From the NCBI RefSeq assembly GCF_020921035.1, contig NC_063158.1:1780001-1844000 (forward strand): a stretch of DNA of 64,000 nucleotides. Reading direction: 5' to 3'. Both the position numbers and the translations under genes were made by a program. Shown here piece by piece: positions 23,776 through 34,270 of this stretch (the first letter of the stretch is position 1; each line of letters starts with the position of its first letter). Source of the DNA: Rhodamnia argentea (lineage: Eukaryota > Streptophyta > Magnoliopsida > Myrtales > Myrtaceae). The notes under the pieces were generated by a model. It was not told the origin of the DNA and ran no database searches. It saw only the letters and a list, made by a program, of their open reading frames with translations.

Positions 23776-24739
23776 ATTATAACATTTATGTGGGACTATA
23801 TAGCTTCCATAGTTTATTTATCTATTGATTTAAGCTTTTCTATTGTGGATTTTTAGCACAATGGTTTCATCCATGATGGATAAAAGAAAATCTCAAGCAT
23901 CTACGTAGACATTAAACAGTAATTTCCTCATTTATCTCTCGATACATTGGATTAAGTTTATAACTTTTTTGTTTCTTTTGCTTGACCTTTTGCTTCACCT
24001 TTTAACCTTCCATTTGCATTTAAGAAGACTTTATCTAACGCTTGCGCCAACTTTCCTTCTATCTGGTCCGAAAGCACCTCAATTGAAGATTGAGATTTAG
24101 CCATGTCACGTTATCAAATTGTTGTAGGAAATAATTAAATTTGGAAAAAAAAGGCTTCAATTGCTTTGTGTGACAAATCGAGCAGGTATCTATTTTTAGA
24201 TACATGTGTATGCATATATACAGGTTTGTGAAACAAATAACTAACTCTAGAGTCTAGAATGTGTCACATTCCAACGTATGTAAGTACATAGCTAATGGAT
24301 CGATCAAATCGAAGGGAGTGTGTACTTCTTGAGGGATTTCCGAGACGGCCACCACCTTTTAAGTGAGAACAAAGTCAATGGATGAGACGGTCCGCTGTCC
24401 ATTCACTATGCCCAAATGATCCAAATCAGACCACGACAAATACACATAACTTGCAGTTTGGTTCAGTATTGTGAATGGGCTTTGGGTCGCGCGACCTCAG
24501 GCGAGGCTGGCGGTGGCTCACCGGCCGCCGATCCTTTGCCAATTTTGAGTTTTTTTCTTTAGATAAAAGTAAAAGGGCTTTGCAAACTGTGATTTTTTTT
24601 CAAACACCATGTTAACTAGAGTTGTATTCAAATGTGTTTTATAAATACACTTTATCAAACATTATTTGCATTTCGCAAAAACCCTTTACCCAAAGGCATT
24701 TTGCATTTTCCCAAAAACATTCCCCAAAGCCGAACCAAA

Positions 24740-24995
24740 CGGGCCGGAAATTAGACATGGCCAAATGGAACCAGGGTCTCGGAATCGACTCAAAACAGCC
24801 GGTTCCGGGCCGGTTCCAACCCATTTTTTTTTTTTTTTTTTAAAAGGGAAGGCTCGAGGGGAAAGAGCTATTGGGCACGGGAACGAGAATTGGCTCGGAA
24901 CCGGAACCGGAACCGGCCCCTTCAAGGGCCGGTTTCGGTTCCACCTTTTCTAGGAACCGGAACCGGCGGCTCGGACGAATCGGCCATGTCCATCC
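24740..24995. mobile_element. Small fold-back element with CCGGAACCGGAACC repeats
   Basis: GACATGGCCAAATGG on the left and CGGCCATGTCCAT on the right are inverted to each other. Between them lie poly-T and repeated GGAACCGGAACC hexamers. No coding frame is credible. The tract from 24440 to 24740 shows nothing I can name. Confidence 0.5.
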
Positions 24996-25074
24996 GAAAT
25001 GGATGTGGCTCAATGGATGAAATGTGTGATAAGCTCATTGATCATGAATGTCATAATAATATAATTGACCCATA

Positions 25075-25800
25075 GAGGTGGAAAAATTGGTAAAAAACCC
25101 ATACCTTAACCCACTTGTAAGAGTGGTATATTTGACCCAAAAAAAAAGTGTGTGGGTTATAAATAGGTTGTTTAACAAACTTAAGTGAGTAAAAAATGGG
25201 TTACTTAACAACTTAATGGGTCTTAAATGGGTTACTTTACTATTTTAAGTAAGTCATAAAAATTTTTTTTTTATTTTTATTTTTATTTTTATTTATTTTT
25301 TTTTTTAATTTTTCTTTCTTTCTTTTTTCATTTCCTAACAAGTTCGATGAGGGCTGCCGACCCTCGCCAGCCACCAGGCAAGGGCTACAAAACCCTCATT
25401 GGATCTAGGCAAAGGTCGCCAACCCTCGCTTGTGGTAGGCGAGAGTCAAGTAGCCCTAGAAGAAAATAAAAAATTATTTGAAAAGGAAAAAATAATAAAT
25501 ATTGATTTTTTATTTTATATTTTTTTCAAAAAATTATAAAAAAAAAGTCCATAATATTTAGCAATATAATTTTTTAATAATTTATAAGTTTTACTAAATT
25601 GGATTCAATATTGAAGTGTTTTAGTAATATGGATTGGGTCGGGTGTGGATCGGATTGGCTATGAGCCGGATCGCGTATGAATCGAACAATTTGCATTATA
25701 ATAAATAGGTCATAAATGAGTTAATGAGTCAATTTAGGTCGGATCATTTATAATCCAACCCAACTAACTCATTTAACAAGTCTATTGACCCATAAGGCCC
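25075..25800. mobile_element. Non-autonomous element with TGGGTTA/TAACCCA-rich ends
   Basis: The left part has repeated AAATGGGTTA strings and the right part has complementary AACCCAACTAACTCATTT. In between lie poly-T and a GC-rich block (GCCGACCCTCGCC). It resembles 31298-31790 in plan. Target-site duplication was not identified. Confidence 0.5.
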
Positions 25801-26967
25801 ATTCATATAATGTCTTGACATCATCGATCGCAAGTTTCCAATAGACAGTGTTTTAGTAAAGGTACATGATACATACTCAAAGTGCGTATTCAAGAATCAA
25901 GATTGAGTTAAATAGTATGTATCAATCGAGGTGAAATTTATAGCTAAGGAATCAAGAGTAATTACCAGTTATTCCTGAAGTAGCACTCAACTTAAGGCAA
26001 TAAGAGATTCCTACGAGGAACACGTTGACGCATAGCGGAATGGCTCATAAAAGATGTAGGAGGAGTCAAGGTAAAGGATCACACGACACATCAGATTCTA
26101 AAGATGGGAAGATTATTCAAAACTATCCTATTTACATTGGATTTTGTCCAATGTTTGAAAGAAACTACTAGCTTGATAATCTGACTACTGTTAGTTATTT
26201 CCGATCATACGATTTCCTAATCAATGAGTGTTTTATGCAAAACATGCGATAAACATGTGTGTATCTATGGTTGAGATTCTACCATTCCTAAAAATACTAT
26301 CGTAGAAGCATTTTCCATGTTTGAATTTGAACTAGATTAAATTTCCTAATTCTGCCACCCGCGATACTTTGTTTATTGAAGTTTTCTAGTCATACTTTGT
26401 AAGCTTTTTTCCTTTCCGTCATCTCCGTTAGAATTTTTATATCAACTTCAATCATCGAGCAAGCATGATATCCTAGAATGTAAGCCATCTATTCTGACTC
26501 GATAAGTCATACGATTTCCTTATTTATCTTTAATCTATTATCTGCATATTATTTTAGTACTTCGAATTTTATAAAATCCTTGAGACTTTAAGGCATATTA
26601 AAATCCATCTCATTTAGACTTGGAGTCAACTTTGAAGCCTCAATTAGCCATGGAATATTTGCCATTTATCCAAGTTATATCCCTCTCATTTCTCACTTTA
26701 TCGTGTCTTGGGCGAGAGCCAAACACAGGATAGGATAAATTTTATCATATCCTGATTTTTGTCCCGACTATCAAACGTAGCATAAATTGAAATAATTTTT
26801 TTGCTATAAGGCTTGCATACAGAAGGGAAAACCTTCCAAGAGAATAAGACTTTTATATGATACATTGCCGATGTAAAAAGAAACATTACACAAGTAGGGT
26901 TTAAGCATGAAGACATACATGTTTTAAATTTTTGGAACTCTACTCGTTCCATTAGTCAATTGAATCA
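25801..26967. other. AT-rich tract without a supported gene
   Basis: No family, repeat pair or inverted end was recognised. The open frame at 26698-26952 on the - strand has no known motif. Confidence 0.5.
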
Positions 26968-28302
26968 TTTTATGGCTGTTTGTACAAAAAGAAAATATTT
27001 TTACACTGACAATATGCCTTATGACATAAGTTTTGAGAAGAAATTCAGCTGAAAATAAATGATGCTATCTCATTCATGGACATTTGTTAGAGAATCAGTT
27101 GGACCATCAACTGGGGAACGATATTGCAGCTAAGCATGCTGGTTATGATTAAGGGGAAAAGTACCACAAAGTTTTCAACCTTCTTTAATTGGTACCAATT
27201 GAATCCATTCAGTCAACTTTGGTAGGAAAATGTTGTCGTGAACACTAGTCATCCAACATGATATGATCAACGTTGACGTGAATATTTTTAATAAAATTTT
27301 AATAAAATTTTGATTTTTTATAAGTTTTTTAGTTGTTTTTTTCTTTTTTTCGATCCCTTTCATTTTTTGTTCTCTTTTTTTCCCCCTTATGGCCGAGGGC
27401 CGACAAGGGCTGCCGGCTGGTCAGCCCTAGTCCTGGGCAAGGCCGCGTGATCTAGGTGCCATGAATTGTACAAAACAATCCTCGCCCACGATATTGCAGC
27501 TGAGCATGTTGGTTATGAGTAAGGATAGGGACATGCTTTGTGGCATTATAGGAAAAATGTGCTGTTTAATCATGTTATTTCAATCATACATGGCCAGCAT
27601 CAGCCTGGCGAAAGTCAATATGTCTAATTATACAAGATTGTTTTATGGCTGTTTGTACAAAAAGAAAATATTTTACATTGACAATATGCCTTATAACATA
27701 AGTTTTGAGAAGAAATTCAGCCCAAAATAAATGATGCTATCTCGTTCATGGACATTTGTTAAAGAATTAGTTAGACTATTAACTAGGGAACATATTGCAG
27801 CGGAGCATGCTGACTATGACTAACGGAAAAAGTACAAAAAAAGTCCCGAACCTTCTTTAATTGGTACCAATTGAGTTCATTCAGCCAATTTTGACATGAA
27901 AATGTTAATGTGGATATCATCCATCTAACGTGATACGATCGGTGTTGATGTGAATATTTTTAATGAAATTTTAATAATTTTTTATTTTTTATAATTTTTT
28001 AGTTGGTTTTTTTTCTTTTCCTTTCTTTTCTGTTCTCTTTTTTTTTTTTCCTTATGGCTGAAGGCCGACAAGGGCTGCCGGCTGGCCCTCGCCCTGGGCA
28101 GAGCCGCACGATCTAGGCGTCGTGAATTGTACAAAACAATCCTCACCCACGATATTGCAGCTGAGCATGTTGGTTATGGTTAAGGATAGGGACATGCTTT
28201 GTGGCATTATAGGAAAAATGTGCTGTTTAATCATGTTATTTCAATCATACATAACCAGCATCAGCCTGGCTAAAGCCACTATCCCCAATTATAGAAGATT
28301 GT
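26968..28302. repeat. Direct tandem duplication of a ~673-bp unit
   Basis: The unit starts TTTTATGGCTGTTTGTACAA at 26968 and again at 27641. Both copies then show ACAATATGCCTTAT, GAGAAGAAATTCAGC, TGATGCTATCTC, a poly-T block with CCGACAAGGGCTGCCGGCTGG, and ATATTGCAGCTGAGCATGTT in the same order. Each unit contains half of the poly-T/GC-core MITE family (from about 27155 and 27826). The 60-90 codon open frames repeated in the two copies have no known motif. Confidence 0.88.
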
Positions 28303-28318
28303 TTTGTACAATTCAACC
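28123..28318. mobile_element. ~196-bp MITE with 19-bp inverted ends
   Basis: The left end TGAATTGTACAAAACAATC and the right end GATTGTTTTGTACAATTCA are exact inverse complements. The interior is the 'GATATTGCAGCTGAG' sequence also present at 27463-27640, where the right end is missing because of the tandem-duplication junction. Confidence 0.75.
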
Positions 28319-28319
28319 G

Positions 28320-29597
28320 TGAAAAGAAGTGTTTGATCTTTCATATGGTGTTTGACAAGTACCTGACAGTTGTAGCATCTCCACAGTTACGACATCTTAC
28401 AAGTCACGACACTTCAAAGCACAATCACAACACGTCATGGTTACAATCCGGCCAAATCTTATGCCAGAACAATCCCCCCGGCAAATAACTGTTTCTTGGC
28501 TTTTTACCTCCATTTATGTCTTGCTGTTTTCACTCAAAACTGAAGGTATCAATGATGTTCAGCTTAACCATCACTGGCTGATTTTTCTGTTTATTAAAAA
28601 TAGTTTGAATATCTCCATGTTAGTAGATTTACGAAAGAGTTGGTAAAAGTGAAAACAGTACTGGTAAATTCAATTGCCAGGCACTGGATTTTTCCGGTAA
28701 CTTCCTGTTAATTTATCAGTACTTTTATGGAATTACTAACTGTGCAAATTATCAACTTTTCTTACATTTCACTTATTTTGATTTGTCTTTCTTACAAACA
28801 CCTGAAATTTGTCAACTCCGGACGAATTAACAAATATCTAAGTGACCTACCATATATGGTCTGATTTTGAGTTACTATCAATGTTTATCTGGTTACGTTT
28901 GCATTCATCAGCTTTTATCATCATTTACCAACTTTTATTTATCCGTCTATGCTTTATTCATCGACTTTCCAATGAGTTTACCAACCTCTATTCGCGTCGC
29001 TTACCGATTTTTCTCCCATTAAGTTATCGACTTGCTTCAGTTCAACAAATCTCACTCGAGTTTCTTACCATCCGAAACAAGGAAATGGTACCTTCCGAGT
29101 GCATTTTCTCACCGATTTCTCCTTTCATCAAATTCATGAAACCGAATAGTAATAGCATCTCGATTTTCAAATGATTTACCAATCCAAACTGTGTTGAAAG
29201 GGGCGTTCTTATCTGTATGCGCTTGTTCAGTTTTCGTCGATGCATATAATCAATCGACAAGGAAGAGAGATGACGAGGGAGGGAGGGAGGGAGAGGAAAG
29301 GCCCGTCATCTCTGAACTCCCCAACCACATCCTTCCATAAATCGAGAGTCCGTTTCGGTTGACCCGGTCAAAGCCCCCTTGGATACCACTCCCATCGATC
29401 AATCAAAACGAATTGAATTAACCACCTCTCGAAATCATGATCTTGGGGCCTCTCCATCCCTCTTTGTATTTGAAGGGGGGTAGATTAATTTCCAAATTAG
29501 GTAGTTAACCCATTTCTCATCCTTGCCCTCTCCCCTTTCGAACGCGGAGAAACGAGTTTCAGAAGGGCAGTGAAAGGGTGAGGAAAGTTTCGAAACC
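28320..29597. other. Upstream region of the phytocyanin gene
   Basis: 28320-29170 is pyrimidine-rich and has no recognised gene. Near 29277-29292 there is a (GGGA)n run. The final 300 bp should contain the promoter and 5' UTR of the gene that starts at 29598; no precise elements were assigned. Confidence 0.4.
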
Positions 29598-30440
29598 ATG
29601 GAGAGATCGTCATCAGTGAGTCTCGGTTTGGTCTTGTTAGGCTGCTCGGTGATGGCGGCCATGTTGATGGGATCCTCCAACGCGATGCTCCACGTCGTCG
29701 GTGGTCGCCAAGGATGGGACGTGCCCGACAATGTCACCTTCTACCAAGATTGGGCCAAACCGAGGACCTTCGGCGTCGGCGACCAGCTCGGTGAGTTTTT
29801 TTCCGTCCAATCTACTTATAACATTTTTCGTTTCCTTCGAATTAGATGTTTTTGGCGAAAATCAACGATAACGGGCGTCATCAGATCACGTTGTTTGCAA
29901 ACGCAAGTCTCTAATGACGCCATTTTGCGCTGAATGCATCGACTCAGTCGGTGCCAAGAACGGAAACTTCAAGAAACTTCTGGTGACATGCCGATGATTA
30001 GGGTTTTCTCGATCTTTATGTGCCATATTAGTCATCTAGGTCGGAATTCTAATCCTCGTACTAACATTTTCTCGGTGTAAAGTTTGTCGAGAAAACCTAA
30101 CAGGCATTGCACGCATGTTCTAGCAACCATGAACGTAAAAATGACGGCTTTGAATTCTAAAATCGTCACGGACATGCACGTGTGCATGGCAGTTTTCCCA
30201 TACAGGCCAGGCTCCAACAACTTGCTGATCGTCAAGAAGAAGGACTACGAGGCGTGCGGCATGAGCGACCCCATCGACATTTACTACATGGGACCCACCA
30301 TCCTGAACCTCACTGCCGTCGGCGACTACTACTACGTCTCCTCCTCCGGCAGGCACTGCGAATATGGCCAGAGGCTCCACATCACCGTCGGGAAAGCCCC
30401 GGGCTCGTCAGGGGCCAAATTACCCGTCAAGCTCAACTGA
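29598..30440 (+). CDS. Phytocyanin-like secreted protein (plastocyanin-like domain), two exons
   Basis: Phytocyanins are small extracellular or membrane-anchored cupredoxin-fold proteins of the cell surface. Exons 29598-29790 and 30193-30440 join (GT...AG, phase 1) to 146 residues. The N-terminus is a signal peptide ending near SSNA (residue 29). The domain shows VVGGRQGWDVP, YQDWAKPRTFGVGD, YRPGSNNLL, MGPTILNLTAVGDYYYV and HCEYGQRLHITV. The single phytocyanin intron falls after the GDQL stretch as usual. Of the type-1 copper ligands, the first His position reads Asn (SNNLL) and the Cys ligand position reads Ser (SSSGRHC), while the later His remains, so copper binding is doubtful. There is no hydrophobic GPI-type tail. 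A polyadenylation signal AATAAA lies at 30590. The early nodulin-like or umecyanin-like subgroup cannot be told apart here. Confidence 0.9.
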
Positions 30441-30589
30441 GCATTCCCTTCTCCCACTCCCACGTTGTCGCTCGTCCACCAGCACCGCCAAGGAGGTTAG
30501 GAGTGGTTTCCGGCATGGTGTTGACCTTCTTGCCTTTTGATGATAGAGAGATCTTATTAATATTTGCCATTGCTAATATTGCCATAAGT

Positions 30590-30595
30590 AATAAA
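30590..30595 (+). terminator. Polyadenylation signal AATAAA of the phytocyanin gene
   Basis: Canonical hexamer about 150 bp after the stop codon, on the coding strand, in a T/A-rich context. Confidence 0.5.
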
Positions 30596-30619
30596 GCTTG
30601 CGGGTCTAATAAGATGCTA

Positions 30620-31297
30620 TAGCTTTTCTTCCTGGTCAGATTAATCTCATACATGCTAGTTCGGACAAACACGCCGACGAAGTTCACGTATCCTGTCATC
30701 TAACGTTCGGCATTTCGCCAATTGTTCGGTAAAAGTGAATGCCTGTATGAGCTCAGGCAAGAAATTGCAATTTGGGAATTCCCCGGCTCGCCACTTTCTC
30801 TCGCCCTAATTCGTATGTACCCGCAAATTATGTGCTTCCGGGTCTACGTGCGAAGAGAAAATAGTAAAACAAGCATTAGTAGATGACAATTGCATGCAGA
30901 CATCGGATTAGGCGATCGACTCATGTTTGTACACGTGTTTGGGACGGGATCTATAGATCAATGCGCGATACCTCCGGCCCTGGCCCCGATGGTTCCCGGT
31001 TAAGTCTTGCCGACCATCCAAATTCGATTTAGAACGTGCATTGAGTTCGTACACTCCTTGCTTGCGGAGTGAATCTCTCTGCTCGCGCGCCCCCTTCCGT
31101 GATCTCCCTCTTGCTCCACGTGGAGGTAGAATTCTTCGCCGCATTATGCACGGCCGCCGATTGGGGAGAACTTATTCTGCGCGATTGGATACATCACGTG
31201 ACAGCGGCACCTTGCACTTGGTGTAATCAAGTGGTCAAAAAGCAATATGAATACACCTTCGACATCAGCCGGGCTTAGATTCATCGGGTGGGCGAGT
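30620..31297. other. Intergenic region without a supported gene
   Basis: Mixed-composition sequence. The open frames near 30908-31278 overlap on both strands and carry no recognised motif. Confidence 0.45.
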
Positions 31298-31790
31298 AGA
31301 GTTGGCAAAAAGAGTTTAGAACCCATATTAACCCATTTTTAATGGTATAAGTCAATAAATGGTTTACCTTTAAGTGTTAAAAAATAAGGTTAAGTGGATC
31401 ATGAATGGGGTTCCCCATTTAAATGAATTAATTAACAAATTGATGGGTCTTAAATATGTTTTAAATGGCTCATAAGTACGTTAGTTATTTGATAAGGTCA
31501 TCGGCCGATCGCCATCGGTCAATAGTCTGCCGGCTACCCTCATTGGACGTCGAAGAAAATTAAAGAAAAGAAAAATAAAAAATTTACAATATAACAAATA
31601 TGTTTCTTTAAAAAAAAAAACTCAAGGGAAATAATTTGTTATAATGTAAATTTAATATTGAAATATTTTAGTAATAAGAGTTTGATTAGGTATGTGTTGA
31701 GTCAAATATGATTGTTATTGCATCAAATTGGATCAAAACGGGTTAAATGGATCAGGCCAAACACGACCCTACTCATCCATTTGACGGCTC
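31298..31790. mobile_element. Non-autonomous element with AGAG(T/C)(T/C)G(G/T)CAAA inverted ends
   Basis: The left end AGAGTTGGCAAAAAGAG pairs with the right end, reverse-complemented AGAGCCGTCAAATGG. The interior has AACCCATTTTTAA-like strings, poly-A and GGTTAAATGGATC. Same general type as 25075-25800. Confidence 0.55.
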
Positions 31791-31799
31791 TAAGTGCGA

Positions 31800-32780
31800 G
31801 CAACAGTGACTCGTCGGGTACACCACCTGATCACCGTCCGCCGCGAGAAGTACTTTTCCCCGATTAGGCTCCCCGGCCGATATGACCGGACAGTCGGAAG
31901 CTTTTCGAAATTCTGTTACCTGGGCCACACGACGAAATAGCCCACCAAGAAGTGGGCCTAAAACGACTCCTTAATTACTCCGATACGAAAGAATCGCAGC
32001 TTCCCAATCTAATCCACAATGGAGGGTCCATATGAGACTGGAGGGGAGGGGGAGGGAGGCTGGACCACAAATCACGACCGTACCTTAGCAAGTCTGACTG
32101 GCTGAGCTGGCGGGACATGGGGGAACGCGGGGACCACCACCCCCGGCCCCAAGTTTGCAACTGGCCGTTTGATCTCTGGGGGCGAGGTGACGTGATGCCG
32201 TCAGGCTGAGATTACGTGTACGGCCAGGATTCGGTCGCCAGCCCCCCCATGCGGAAAGAATAACGAAGAAGATCTTCTGGGGGTTCGTCCTCTTTTATCG
32301 AGAATGGGCCCCGGAGAGCTTTTGAATTACAAAGCGACGGGGGATCGAATTCGTTTTTTAACTGTGCGCAGTAAATGTGCAGCGAAGAGAGACAAGCCAA
32401 CCTAAAGCAAAAAGGCAATCGAATACGTACGACAGCGACAGGAAGAGGTCGGACCGTGTCATTATACATGGGTCGGACCGGGCTGTTTCGAGCCGTGGGA
32501 AGGGCCGGGGGGGACCGGAATGGATGGGGCCCACCGGCCCAGAGAAGGAAAAGTACTCGACCGCCGTCTTGACTGTTGATAGTGGGAGATCGAAGTTGAG
32601 TATGCCAGGGGTGGGCCCCCACTGGACGTCGGGCCCCACTTCACACGCATGCGAGATCCACTCGAGTGCGACGTGTCCCTATTTCGGCTTTGGTACTACT
32701 AAGGTGGATTTTGTTTGCGACCCCGATCGAGTGGTGGGTGGGGTTAGGTTGGATTCGATTCAACATTCATCCCTTCCTTC
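31800..32780. other. GC-rich intergenic block
   Basis: GC content is clearly higher than in the flanks, with overlapping open frames on both strands (up to 136 codons) that have no recognisable domain. It could be a decayed gene or CpG-rich element; nothing decides it. Confidence 0.4.
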
Positions 32781-33640
32781 CGGCTGAAAAAGAAATTTGA
32801 ACGTCTCCACAAATATTACGTGTAATTAGAAGAAAATATCGTGTTGAGATTTCATGAGGTATGACCCTAACGCCCCGTGAATGTTCGAAATAGCGATTCG
32901 CTCGGATTAGCTTATAATATACGGCCTTTTTTGTACCAACATGGTCCGACAAGGATGGAGAGTGGTCGTCAAAATTAGAGGAAAACAGCTCTTGGCGGAT
33001 TTCTAAGAAGGCAATGGGGACAGGAATGAATCGAATCCCTTAACGCCCGAATGCGGTGAGGTAAAGTGATACACACACATGCGCGTCCTAAACTTGTAAT
33101 AAGGCATTTTTTAAGCGAAGCCTAGAAAAATAAAACCGTAGCTCCGGTATTGATATGTGGATCCGGGCGTGACTTAATGGTATCAGAGTAGGACTCAAAA
33201 TAATACTTAGTGGTATTAAAGTGGTGTTAAGAAGCATAAGGATCCCAACTAAAACTTAAACCGGATTATAGGAATACAATAAATTGACACCTTATACCGA
33301 CATGAGTAGAGTATTTAATACGGGTCACAAGAGGGCAGAACAATCACCTGCCGAAATCTGTGTGAGGTAGCAAAGTTCTTTAATGTTGTCGCAGGAGCGA
33401 GAGCAAGAGGCCAGGCCTGTTACGTGCCCGAATCTGGCTGCTTCTGGTTACTTCCTGATAATAACATTGAGGACCACGTAGGTACGGCCTACCCCAGAAC
33501 AAGGGGAAAATTGTTTAGAAAATTCTAACCTATAGCATTTTTTGTCAATTCTATCCTCGGACACGCGCGACTAGCGCAGCTCGCTTTGCTTTTGTTGCGA
33601 AGCTTGCTGCTTTTCATTTTGTTAAGAGTAGGTGCTTGCT
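32781..33640. other. Possible LTR-retrotransposon relic with an orphan primer-binding site
   Basis: 33178-33188 reads TGGTATCAGAG, the plant initiator-methionine tRNA primer site, in the usual setting 'GTGACTTAA TGGTATCAGAG TAGGACTC'. No matching LTR or coding domain was found around it, so at most a fragment remains. Confidence 0.4.
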
Positions 33641-33644
33641 CGTC

Positions 33645-34270
33645 AATGATAAATTTTTATAACTATTTACTAGCAATCAAAATTTAACTTTGTTTTTTAT
33701 TATCAAATTCATGTAATTGTATTAATTGAGTTCTAAATCTTTTTACGTTTTGTCAATCTAGTCCACTAACTAATTTTAGCCGGAAATCGCCGACGTAGAA
33801 GGGACACCGGCCTTCTCATGTGGTATAGTTGATGCTGACATGAATAATTTTTAATAATACTTTAATATTTTTTGCCACTTTTCCTTTCTTTTTTTTTTTT
33901 TTTTTTGTTCTTTCAATTTTCCTTCTTTACTTTTTTTTTCCCTTTTTCCCTTTTTCTTTTGTTGGCCATCGTCGGGCCTAGTCAATGTAGCCGGCCTTAA
34001 GCGCCGAAACCCGGGTCGGTGAAGGCCGCCCTAGCTGGATCGAGCGAGGGTCACCCCTACCGGGAGAGGGTGGCCCCTCACCCGCCCATGCGAGGGTTGG
34101 GGCGGCAACCTTTGCCAGCCATAAATGAGATCCAGTGATGGCCAGCAGAGGGAAAAAGAGAAACAGAAATAAGGAAAATAAAAGAATCAAGTGGCAAAAT
34201 TAAGAAGTTAAGAACTAAATAGGCAAAAGTAAAACGGGTTTAGGATTTTTTGGATAATTTTTTCAATTAG
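33645..34270. mobile_element. MITE with poly-T arms and GC-rich core
   Basis: The left arm (TTGAGTTCTAAATC, CTAATTTTAGCCGGAAATCGCCGACGT) and right arm (GTTAAGAACTAAATAGGC, GGTTTAGGATTTTTTGG) are inverted. The core is poly-T followed by GTCGGTGAAGGCCGCCC-like GC-rich sequence. Same family as 44488-45109. Confidence 0.65.

Larger units (their letters stand above)
21600..24440. repeat. Segmental duplication, copy 2 (interrupted upstream part)
   Basis: Pieces at about 21640-21680, 22331-22420 and 23940-24440 match 7540-8640 in the same order and orientation. Small elements at 21682-22330, about 22425-23010 and about 23085-23775 interrupt it. See the copy 1 entry for the shared strings. Extent and edges are approximate because the match was made by eye. 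Confidence 0.75.

Noticed and set aside
30182..30622. 146-codon + frame over phytocyanin exon 2
   Set aside because: Out-of-frame reading of exon 2, His/Arg/Leu-rich as expected from a shifted GC-rich exon; the true frame carries the cupredoxin motifs.
32377..32787. 136-codon + frame in the GC-rich block
   Set aside because: High GC content alone makes long open frames; both strands are open, and no domain or splice context supports it.
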